Source: Paludibacterium sp.
GTDB lineage: Bacteria > Pseudomonadota > Gammaproteobacteria > Burkholderiales > Chromobacteriaceae
DNA length: 48,860 bases
NCBI RefSeq assembly: GCF_019232825.1
Contig: NZ_JAFAND010000119.1
Location: 1-48,860, forward strand
Reading direction: 5' to 3'
The notes beneath the pieces are model-generated. The model searched no databases and had not been told where the DNA came from. It saw nothing but the letters and a program-made list of their open reading frames with translations. Numbering within the stretch: the first letter of the stretch is position 1; the number at the start of each line of letters is the position of its first letter. Below, one piece after another: positions 42,253-48,860 of this stretch. The position numbers and the translations under genes were made by a program.

Positions 42253-44409
42253 TTATTTTCTTTCGGCGCGCTGAACGAAGCCGACTTGGCGGATTTCGGT
42301 CAGCACCCGCTCAAGGTGGGCAAGACCCTCGACCTGCACGCGGAAGTGAATGTGCAGGAAGTCGTCGCCCATATGGGTGTCGAGCGTGTCGACGCCTTCG
42401 ATATTGGCCGAGGCCATGGAAATGGCGGTGGCGATCTCGGCCAGCGCACCGCGCTCCTTGCGCGCCAGCACGCTGAGGGTGGCGCCGAACATGCGGTCCT
42501 TTTGCGCCTCCCAGGTCACCGCCAGCATCTTGTCGGCATCGGCGCGCTTGGCGTTCGGGCAATCGGCGCGGTGAATGACCAGCCCCTGCCCCTTGGTGAT
42601 GACGCCGACGATGCCGTCGCCGGGAATCGGATTGCAGCAGGCGGACAATTGCACCGAGCCGCCCTCATTGCCGCGAATGGCGACCGGCGCCAAGTGCACG
42701 TCCTCGCCCAGCCGTTCGCCGGCCAATTCGATCAGCCGCCGCGCCGCCACCACCGGCAACAGCTTGCCGACGCCGATTTCCACCATCAAATCCTGGAAGC
42801 TGTCGAGCTTGTCGCCATGCACGCGCAGGTACGCCTCGCGCAGTGCGTCGTCGATTTGCAGCGGCGAGGCCGCCAGCGCGCCCACCGCCTGGCGCAGCAT
42901 CTTCTCGCCCAACTGGGCCGCGTCGCTGCGCTGCATGCTCTTCAGATAACTGCGGATGCAGGAGCGCGCGCGGCCGCTCTGCACGAAACTGAGCCATGAC
43001 GGGTTGGGCTTGGCCTGGGTCGAGGTGATGACCTCGACGGTGTCGCCGTTGCGCAGCACGGTGCGCAGCGGCACCAATGCGTGATTGACGCGTGCCGCGA
43101 TGCAACGGTGCCCCACGTCGGTATGCACCGCGTAGGCAAAGTCGACCGGCGTCGACCCCTGCGGCAACACCAGAATGCGGCCCTTGGGCGTAAAGACGTA
43201 GACCTCGTCCGGAAACAGGTCGATCTTGATGTGTTCGAAAAACTCGACCGGATCGTCGCTCTCGGCCTGAATGTCGAGAATGCTTTGCAGCCACTGGTGG
43301 GTGCGCTGCTGCGCGGTATCCATGCTGGCGTCGCCGCTCTTGTACATCCAGTGCGAGGCCACGCCGGCCTCGGCCACGCGATTCATGTCGCGCGTGCGGA
43401 TCTGCATTTCCACCGGCGTACCGTAGGGTCCGAACAGCGTGGTATGCAGGCTCTGATAGCCATTGCCCTTGGGAATGGCGATGTAATCCTTGAATTTGCC
43501 CGGAATTGGCTTGTACAAGCTGTGCAGCGCGCCCAGCGCCAGATAGCAACTGGGAATGTCGTTGACCACGACGCGGAAGCCGTAGATGTCCAGCACCTCG
43601 GAAAACGACAGGTGCTTCTCCTGCATCTTCTTATAGATGCTATAGAGATTTTTCTCCCGCCCCTTGATGATCGCCTCGATGTTGCAGCTGACGAGTTTTT
43701 GACTGACCGACTGCAGAATCTTGTTGACCACCTCGCGCCGGTTGCCGCGCGCCGCCCGCACCGCCTTGTTGAGCACGTTGTAGCGATGATAGTGCAGATG
43801 CTTGAACGCCAGATCCTGCAGTTCGCGGTAAACGCGGTTAAGCCCGATGCGGTTGGCGACCGGCGCGTAGATCTCCAGGGTTTCCAGCGCGATGCGCTTG
43901 CGCTTGTCCTCGCGCATCGAGTCCAGCGTGCGCATGTTGTGCAGCCGGTCGGCCAGCTTGACGATGATCACGCGGATGTCGCGCGCCATCGCCAGCACCA
44001 TCTTGCGGAAGTTTTCCGCCTGAGCGGTTTCGCGCGTTTGGTATTCGAGGCGCTCGAGCTTGGACAGACCATCGACCAGGTCGGCGATGGTGCGCCCGAA
44101 TTTTTCGCTCAGCGTGGGCTTGGTGACACCGGTATCTTCCAGGACGTCGTGCAACAATGCCGCCGCGAGTCCCTGGGCGTCGATGCGCCAGTCGGTAAGC
44201 ATGGTCGCCACCGCCAGCGGATGGGTGATGTACGGTTCGCCGCTTTTGCGGGTTTGGCCTTCGTGCGCCTCGCGGCTTAGCGCGAACGCCTGCTGCAGCA
44301 GCTTGATGTCATCGGGCTTGAGGTAGCGCGCCGCCGCGGCAAAAAAAGCCTCTGCGTCGCGTTCAATGATGGCCTGGTAATCAATGGGCGAGACTGCGTC
44401 GGCATTCAT
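42253..44409 (-). CDS. spoT: Bifunctional (p)ppGpp synthetase/hydrolase
   Basis: The 718-aa Rel/SpoT protein has an N-terminal hydrolase domain with the intact HD motif (LLHDVLEDTGVT), a synthetase domain with GREKNLYSIYKKM (RxKx loop of bifunctional enzymes, not RelA's) and GKFKDYIAIPKGNGYQSLHT, then a TGS domain (DEVYVFTPKGRILVLPQGSTPVDFAY) and a C-terminal ACT domain. It makes and degrades the alarmone (p)ppGpp. Order gmk-rpoZ-spoT is the usual proteobacterial one. Confidence 0.97.
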   Translation of the reverse strand: MNADAVSPIDYQAIIERDAEAFFAAAARYLKPDDIKLLQQAFALSREAHEGQTRKSGEPYITHPLAVATMLTDWRIDAQGLAAALLHDVLEDTGVTKPTLSEKFGRTIADLVDGLSKLERLEYQTRETAQAENFRKMVLAMARDIRVIIVKLADRLHNMRTLDSMREDKRKRIALETLEIYAPVANRIGLNRVYRELQDLAFKHLHYHRYNVLNKAVRAARGNRREVVNKILQSVSQKLVSCNIEAIIKGREKNLYSIYKKMQEKHLSFSEVLDIYGFRVVVNDIPSCYLALGALHSLYKPIPGKFKDYIAIPKGNGYQSLHTTLFGPYGTPVEMQIRTRDMNRVAEAGVASHWMYKSGDASMDTAQQRTHQWLQSILDIQAESDDPVEFFEHIKIDLFPDEVYVFTPKGRILVLPQGSTPVDFAYAVHTDVGHRCIAARVNHALVPLRTVLRNGDTVEVITSTQAKPNPSWLSFVQSGRARSCIRSYLKSMQRSDAAQLGEKMLRQAVGALAASPLQIDDALREAYLRVHGDKLDSFQDLMVEIGVGKLLPVVAARRLIELAGERLGEDVHLAPVAIRGNEGGSVQLSACCNPIPGDGIVGVITKGQGLVIHRADCPNAKRADADKMLAVTWEAQKDRMFGATLSVLARKERGALAEIATAISMASANIEGVDTLDTHMGDDFLHIHFRVQVEGLAHLERVLTEIRQVGFVQRAERK

Positions 44410-44431
44410 GGAGGCGTGCTACCGGGCCGGA

Positions 44432-44638
44432 TCAGTTGCGGCTGCGGGTCAAAACTTCCTTACCGACATGGCCGGCGGCAATTTCACGCAGGGCAACGAC
44501 AGTCGGTTTATGACGGCCAGCTTCGACAAAGGCGGCGGCGCCGGAGGCCACTTGGCGGGCGCGATAGGCCGCGGCCAGCGTCAGGTCGAAACGGTTGGTG
44601 ATGCGATCCAGGCAGTCATCTACGGTAATACGGGCCAT
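44432..44638 (-). CDS. rpoZ: RNA polymerase omega subunit
   Basis: The 68-aa protein opens [33 protein letters not shown] and contains [16 protein letters not shown], standard omega motifs. It helps assemble RNA polymerase and forms part of a ppGpp-binding site. It lies 22 bp before spoT. Confidence 0.97.
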   Translation of the reverse strand: MARITVDDCLDRITNRFDLTLAAAYRARQVASGAAAFVEAGRHKPTVVALREIAAGHVGKEVLTRSRN

Positions 44639-44704
44639 GTCGATTCTTTCTGAGCAGAGATTAAGGGGAAACTATAGCGAAATTTCAGCGGCAAACCAAT
44701 TGGC

Positions 44705-45331
44705 TCAATGCCGGGTGCCCATGTACGCCAGCCGGTCGGCATAGCGTTGGCGCTGCGCCTCGGTATGCAGACGCCGAGCGCGCACGATGCTGATCAGATC
44801 CAGCCGCGCGTGCTCGAACTGGTCGTTGACCACCATGTAGTCGTACTCGGGGATCATGTCGATTTCCTGCCGCGCCGACGCCAGCCGGCGCGCGATCACC
44901 TCGGGCGTGTCCGTGGCGCGGCCGCGCAAGCGGCGTTCCAGCTCTTCGATCGAAGGCGGCACGATAAAGATACCCACCGCGTCGGGGAAGACCTGGCGCA
45001 CCTGGCGCGCGCCCTGCCAGTCGATTTCCAGCAGCACATCGCGGCCCTCGGCCTGCTGCGCGCGGATCCAAGCTTGGCTCGTGCCGTAATAGTTGCCGTA
45101 GACCTCGGCATATTCGAGGAAATCCCCCTGCCGGATCATCGCCTCGAATACCTCGCGCGAGACGAAGTGGTAGTGCTTGCCGTCGACTTCGCCTTCGCGC
45201 GGCGGACGGGTGGTATAGGACACCGACAGGCAGACCGTAGGCTCCGCATCCAGCAGGGCCGCCACCAACGACGTCTTGCCGGCGCCGGAGGGCGCCACGA
45301 CGATGAAGATCGTACCGCGTGGCTGAGTCAT
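44705..45331 (-). CDS. gmk: Guanylate kinase
   Basis: The 208-aa protein phosphorylates GMP to GDP. The P-loop is APSGAGKTSLV (residues 12-22), followed by SVSYTTRPPREGEVDGKHYHFVS (GMP-binding loop), DVLLEIDWQGARQV and the lid region IPPSIEELERRLRGRATD. It is first in the gmk-rpoZ-spoT-thiS-thiG transcript. Confidence 0.97.
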   Translation of the reverse strand: MTQPRGTIFIVVAPSGAGKTSLVAALLDAEPTVCLSVSYTTRPPREGEVDGKHYHFVSREVFEAMIRQGDFLEYAEVYGNYYGTSQAWIRAQQAEGRDVLLEIDWQGARQVRQVFPDAVGIFIVPPSIEELERRLRGRATDTPEVIARRLASARQEIDMIPEYDYMVVNDQFEHARLDLISIVRARRLHTEAQRQRYADRLAYMGTRH

Positions 45332-45427
45332 GATGTGCTATACACTCTAAAAATATAATTTTTCAGGATACCACACTGTCAGAGTTGATGGAATCGGGGT
45401 AAATATTTTCACATCAAAGTTTAGGAA

Positions 45428-45446
45428 AATCACCAGCTTAGTGATT
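45428..45446. other. Small inverted repeat in the permease leader
   Basis: AATCAC-N7-GTGATT, a perfect 6-bp dyad in the 165-bp divergent region between gmk and the purine permease. It may be an operator; it does not match the PurR consensus. A guanine-riboswitch core was not found. Confidence 0.3.
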
Positions 45447-45496
45447 AGAATCCCCGGTTTTGTTGCAATGCCACGTTGTTGAGGGAGCGAAAAACA

Positions 45497-46792
45497 ATGC
45501 AGCTACTAGACAGTTTTTTTAAGCTGAAAGAACATCATACGACGGTCAAGACCGAAGTTTTGGCCGGCTTCACCACCTTCCTGACGATGGCCTACATCGT
45601 TCTGGTCAACCCGCTGATCCTGTCGTCCACCGGCATGGATTTGAACGCCGTGTTCGTCGCCACCTGTCTCGCCGCCGCGCTGGGGACCGCCATCATGGGC
45701 CTGGTCGCCAACTACCCGATGGCGCTGGCGCCGGGCATGGGGCTTAACGCCTACTTCACCTTCACCGTGGTCAAAGGCATGGGCGTGCACTGGCAAGTGG
45801 CGCTGGGCGCGGTATTCATTTCCGGTCTGGTGTTCCTGGCCGTGAGCCTGCTGAAGGTGCGCGAGGCGATCGTCAACGCCATCCCGCAGTCGCTGAAGTT
45901 CTCGATCTCCGCCGGTGTCGGTATGTTCCTGGCGATCATCGCGCTGAAGAACGCCGGCGTCATCACCTCGCATCCGGTCACCTACCTGACCCTGGGCGAT
46001 GTGCACAACCCGACCACGCTGTTGGCCATTCTCGGCTTCTTCCTGATCGTGGCGCTGGAATACCGCCGCATTCACGGCTCGATCATCATCGGCATCCTGG
46101 TGGTGACCGCGTTGTCGATCCTGCTTGGCCTGTCGAAATTCGAAGGCATCGTCGCGCCGGTACCGAGCATGGCCCCGACGCTGATGAAGATGGACCTGCA
46201 TGGCGCCGCCAACATCGGCTTGCTCGGCGTGGTATTCGTGTTCTTCTTCGTCGATCTGTTCGACACCACCGGCACGTTGATCGGCGTATCGCACCGCGCG
46301 GGCCTGTTGGATAAGGACGGCAAGCTGCCGCGCCTGCAACGCGCGCTGTTGGCCGATTCGATCGCCATCACCGTCGGCGCCGTGATGGGCACTTCGTCCA
46401 CCACCGCCTACATCGAATCCGCCGCCGGCACCGCGGTGGGCGGCCGTACCGGCTTGACCGCCACCGTCGTCGCCATCCTGTTCCTGGCCTGCCTGTGGCT
46501 GTCGCCGCTGGCGAAGACCGTACCGCCTTACGCCACCGCGCCGGCGCTGTGCTACGTCGCCGTGCTGATGGCTCGCGGCCTGGCCGAGATCGAATGGCAC
46601 GACCTGACCGAGTCGGCACCGGCCGTCATGACCGCGCTGGCCATGCCGTTCACCTTCTCGATCGCTGACGGTATCGCCTTCGGCTTCATCAGCTACGCCG
46701 TGATCAAGATTCTGGCCGGCCGTTTCCGCGATCTGAAGCCGGCCGTGCTCGTCATCGCCGCCCTGTGGATTTTCAAGCTGGCGATGTTCTGA
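45497..46792 (+). CDS. NCS2-family purine permease (AzgA-like)
   Basis: The 431-aa protein starts at ATG 45497 after GAGGGAGCG. It has about 12-14 helices with the AzgA/PbuG signatures [42 protein letters not shown], and [22 protein letters not shown] with [16 protein letters not shown]. These carriers import hypoxanthine, guanine or adenine with protons. Its direct neighbour is apt (17 bp), which supports a role in adenine or purine salvage. Confidence 0.93.
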   Translation: MQLLDSFFKLKEHHTTVKTEVLAGFTTFLTMAYIVLVNPLILSSTGMDLNAVFVATCLAAALGTAIMGLVANYPMALAPGMGLNAYFTFTVVKGMGVHWQVALGAVFISGLVFLAVSLLKVREAIVNAIPQSLKFSISAGVGMFLAIIALKNAGVITSHPVTYLTLGDVHNPTTLLAILGFFLIVALEYRRIHGSIIIGILVVTALSILLGLSKFEGIVAPVPSMAPTLMKMDLHGAANIGLLGVVFVFFFVDLFDTTGTLIGVSHRAGLLDKDGKLPRLQRALLADSIAITVGAVMGTSSTTAYIESAAGTAVGGRTGLTATVVAILFLACLWLSPLAKTVPPYATAPALCYVAVLMARGLAEIEWHDLTESAPAVMTALAMPFTFSIADGIAFGFISYAVIKILAGRFRDLKPAVLVIAALWIFKLAMF

Positions 46793-46809
46793 TTGAGTAC
46801 AATGGCGGT

Positions 46810-47367
46810 ATGGAAAATCTAAGCAACCTGGATTACGCCAGCTACCTCAAGGGCTGGATCCGTACCGTTCCCGATTGGCCGCACGAAGGCGTGATGTTTC
46901 GCGACATCACGCCGTTGTTGCAGAACCCCAAATCCTTCCGTGTCCTGATCGATCTGTTCGTGCACCGCTACATGTCCGAACAGGTCGACCTGATCGCCGG
47001 CCTCGACGCGCGCGGTTTCATCATCGGCTCGGTACTGGCCTACGAGCTCAATGTCGGGTTCGTGCCGATCCGCAAGAAGGGCAAGCTGCCCTACACCACG
47101 GTCGCCGAGGAATATGTGTTGGAATACGGCAACGCCTCGGTCGAGATGCACACCGACGCTTGCAAGCAAGGCGACCGCGTCGTGCTGATCGATGACCTGG
47201 TGGCCACCGGCGGCACGATGATTGCCGGCTATAAGCTGTTGAAAAAACTAGGCGCCGATGTGCTGGAAGCCGCCGCGATCATCGACCTGCCCGAATTGGG
47301 CGGCAGCAAATTGATTCGCCGCGAGGGCTTGCCGCTCTTCACCGTGTGCGAATTCGAAGGATTGTGA
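46810..47367 (+). CDS. apt: Adenine phosphoribosyltransferase
   Basis: The 185-aa protein starts at ATG 46810 ([37 protein letters not shown]). The PRPP-binding motif [13 protein letters not shown] and the [11 protein letters not shown] loop are intact. It turns adenine and PRPP into AMP. It probably shares a transcript with the purine permease 17 bp upstream. Confidence 0.97.
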   Translation: MENLSNLDYASYLKGWIRTVPDWPHEGVMFRDITPLLQNPKSFRVLIDLFVHRYMSEQVDLIAGLDARGFIIGSVLAYELNVGFVPIRKKGKLPYTTVAEEYVLEYGNASVEMHTDACKQGDRVVLIDDLVATGGTMIAGYKLLKKLGADVLEAAAIIDLPELGGSKLIRREGLPLFTVCEFEGL

Positions 47368-47373
47368 GAGATA

Positions 47374-47469
47374 GCGGGAGTAGGCAGCGGTGTTCCACAC
47401 GCCACTCCCGCCTTCAAGGTGTTGCCACTACTCCCGCAGTAAAGATCGCACAACCCTAACGGCGGGAGT
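47374..47469. repeat. Four copies of GCGGGAGT in alternating orientation
   Basis: GCGGGAGT occurs at 47374-47381 and 47462-47469, and as its complement at 47404-47411 and 47430-47437. Several mutually exclusive hairpins can form in the 229-bp gap after apt, possibly acting as a terminator or mRNA-end structure. No gene is seen in this gap. Confidence 0.55.
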
Positions 47470-47596
47470 AAAACCCGCACCTCAAAGGCGGCTACCGTTA
47501 CCCTCTCTGGCGTTGCTGCAACCGCACAAATGCCATTGTGCTTTTCCCCATGCCTGCTACATTACGACGTAAATCCCTGCGACAAGGAGTTGCGTC

Positions 47597-48655
47597 ATGG
47601 CATCGCCCCGTAAAGCCGCCAGCACCAAATCGGTCGCGTTGATCCTGGGAGGCGGCGCGCCCAACGCCACGCTGATGGCCGGCTCGCTCGAAGCCTTTCT
47701 CGACCGCAACGTGCGCTTCGAAGTGATCTCCACCGCCGGCGCCGGCGCGTTGATCGGCTTACTGTACGCGGCACCGCAATCGGGCGATCCGCGCGCGGCG
47801 CTGCGCAGCCTGATCGACATGGGCGTGGACGACACCATCTACGCCCGCTTTCCGGTCAACTACAAGGTATTCAACAAGCCCGGGCAACTGGCCGATCTGT
47901 GGCGCCAGCTGATCGCGGCCAACCCCTGGGTCAACGCCCTGCGCCAGCGCCAGGATGACGGCGAGAAGGCGCGCTTTCTCAGCGATTGGACACAGCTGAT
48001 TCTGGCCTCGCTGTGCCCGAGCGATCTTAGCCCAACAAGTACCGGCCTATGCGCCCACGTTCCCTTCATCGAGGAGATTGTCGACTTCGCCGCGCTGGGC
48101 AAGAGCAGCGCGGCGTTCTATCTCAATGCCTACAACCTGTCCAAGCACCATATGGAATGCTGGGACAAAGCCCAGATCGGCAAGGAGCAGTTTCTCGCCG
48201 CGCTGTCGTTTCCCTTCATCTATCCACCCTATTTGCTCGACGGCGACTACTACATCGAAGGCGCCGCGCTCGACACGCTGAACTTCAAAAGCCTGTACCA
48301 GCGCCACACCGCGCCGATCGACAGCGTGGTGGTGTTCGACGTGCTCGGTTGCGAGCACATTCTGCATCCGCCGACCGACCTGTACGATGCCTGGGTGCAA
48401 TCGATCATCACGCCGCTCATCGAGCTGGCGCGCGACGACCTGAAGCTGTTCGAAGCCTTGCACAACGTCGACCCAGCCACCGGCAAGCAGCGTAGCGAAG
48501 TACTGCGGGTGAACTACGAAGCCTATTTGAGCGCCGACGATTTCTCCCAGGAGCTCGCCTGGTCGCACAGCAATCTGGCCCGGCTCTACGACATCGGCTA
48601 TGAGGCCGGCCACGCGTTCTGCAGCCAGCACGCGGCGGCGCTAGGCTTACCATAA
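47597..48655 (+). CDS. Patatin-like protein lacking the catalytic dyad
   Basis: The 352-aa protein has the patatin fold opening VALILGGGAPNATLMAGSLEAFLD and the later FPFIYPPYLLDGDYYIEGAALDTL. In active patatins the nucleophile lies in GxSxG and the Asp in DG[G/A]. Here the corresponding stretches are TAGAGALIG (Gly48 where Ser is expected) and YIEGAALD (Glu221 where Asp is expected). It may be a non-catalytic relative or use other residues. The ribosome binding site AAGGAG precedes the ATG. Confidence 0.75.
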   Translation: MASPRKAASTKSVALILGGGAPNATLMAGSLEAFLDRNVRFEVISTAGAGALIGLLYAAPQSGDPRAALRSLIDMGVDDTIYARFPVNYKVFNKPGQLADLWRQLIAANPWVNALRQRQDDGEKARFLSDWTQLILASLCPSDLSPTSTGLCAHVPFIEEIVDFAALGKSSAAFYLNAYNLSKHHMECWDKAQIGKEQFLAALSFPFIYPPYLLDGDYYIEGAALDTLNFKSLYQRHTAPIDSVVVFDVLGCEHILHPPTDLYDAWVQSIITPLIELARDDLKLFEALHNVDPATGKQRSEVLRVNYEAYLSADDFSQELAWSHSNLARLYDIGYEAGHAFCSQHAAALGLP

Positions 48656-48661
48656 AGCAAA

Positions 48662-48686
48662 AGCCCCTCGGCATGCCGAGGGGGCT
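48662..48686. terminator. Bidirectional terminator between patatin-like gene and argF
   Basis: AGCCCCTCGGC and GCCGAGGGGGCT pair around a 2-base AT loop with one bulged G. On the minus strand it is followed by TTTTGCTTT, so it should end argF transcripts; it also lies just after the patatin-like stop. Confidence 0.8.
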
Positions 48687-48711
48687 CAGTCTCATCCGAC
48701 AATAGGTCTTA

Positions 48712-48860
48712 TCAGTCGCCCAGCGTGGACACCAGGATGGCCTTGATGGTGTGCATGCGGTTTTCCGCTTGCTCGAACTGCAGCGCCATCGGCGACTCGA
48801 ACACGTCTTCCGTCACTTCCACGCCGTCCAGACCGAAGGTGTCGAACACCCACTTGCCGA
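48712..48860 (-). CDS. argF: Ornithine carbamoyltransferase, C-terminal end (runs off right edge)
   Basis: The last 48 codons of a minus-strand gene are visible: [23 protein letters not shown], then [19 protein letters not shown] and stop. The VTEDVFESP...[12 protein letters not shown] pattern is the characteristic OTCase C terminus. The enzyme joins carbamoyl phosphate to ornithine in arginine synthesis. The active-site parts lie outside the window, and a catabolic arcB copy cannot be excluded. Confidence 0.88.
   Translation of the reverse strand, partial: GKWVFDTFGLDGVEVTEDVFESPMALQFEQAENRMHTIKAILVSTLGD

Noticed and set aside
45332-45496. Purine riboswitch before the NCS2 permease
   Set aside because: The conserved purine-riboswitch core and loop-loop pattern were not found; only a short dyad is present.

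Overview
The window looks like a chromosomal segment from a high-GC betaproteobacterium, most likely order Neisseriales (Chromobacteriaceae-like). This is inferred from the housekeeping blocks rpsU-yqeY-dnaG-rpoD and gmk-rpoZ-spoT, a DNR-type regulator, and the overall base and codon use. No 16S gene is present to settle it.

Left part (1-4600). The start of a Phd/YefM antitoxin lies at the left edge. It is followed by a 60-bp relic of a dnr 3' end and an rpn (recombination-promoting nuclease) gene whose middle has been replaced by paired palindromic repeats. Next comes a nitric-oxide-response cluster: a cysteine-free Crp/Fnr (DNR-like) regulator diverges from an operon of hemerythrin, DUF2249 protein and multipass membrane protein. 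A good FNR/DNR box sits in the divergent region. A HigB/HigA toxin-antitoxin pair follows.

Tc toxin locus (4884-23089). Three tightly packed genes encode a natural TcB-TcC fusion (2602 aa), a very large cysteine-rich TcA-like protein (3394 aa) and a 71-aa DUF1737-like protein. Together they resemble an ABC insecticidal toxin complex: a TcA translocation pore plus a TcB-TcC cocoon carrying a C-terminal effector with a GHH signature.

Middle (23142-35934). This is a mosaic of single genes: GNAT, GFA, MerR, an EntS-like MFS exporter, an amino-acid-type binding protein, a phosphodiesterase/alkaline phosphatase family enzyme, an outer-membrane-like protein, an Rrf2 regulator, a stand-alone EF-G, a degenerate metalloprotease-like protein, a DUF1304 protein and an SHS-type MFS carrier. 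The Rrf2 regulator and the EF-G leader share a dyad operator, and the EF-G leader also holds a 31-codon ORF and a hairpin next to the ribosome binding site. A second rpn relic with the same architecture as the first closes this part.

Right part (36027-48860). This is core genome. The minus strand carries tRNA-Ile(CAU) with its own promoter, the macromolecular synthesis operon (rpsU, yqeY, dnaG, rpoD), and the stringent-response operon gmk-rpoZ-spoT with thiS and thiG joined to it. The plus strand carries a purine permease with apt and a patatin-like protein lacking its catalytic dyad. The 3' end of argF enters from the right edge.

The most interesting signals are the two matching rpn relics that keep only the part resembling an internally encoded RpnS inhibitor, the unusual Tc toxin, and the Rrf2/leader-ORF arrangement in front of the EF-G paralogue.
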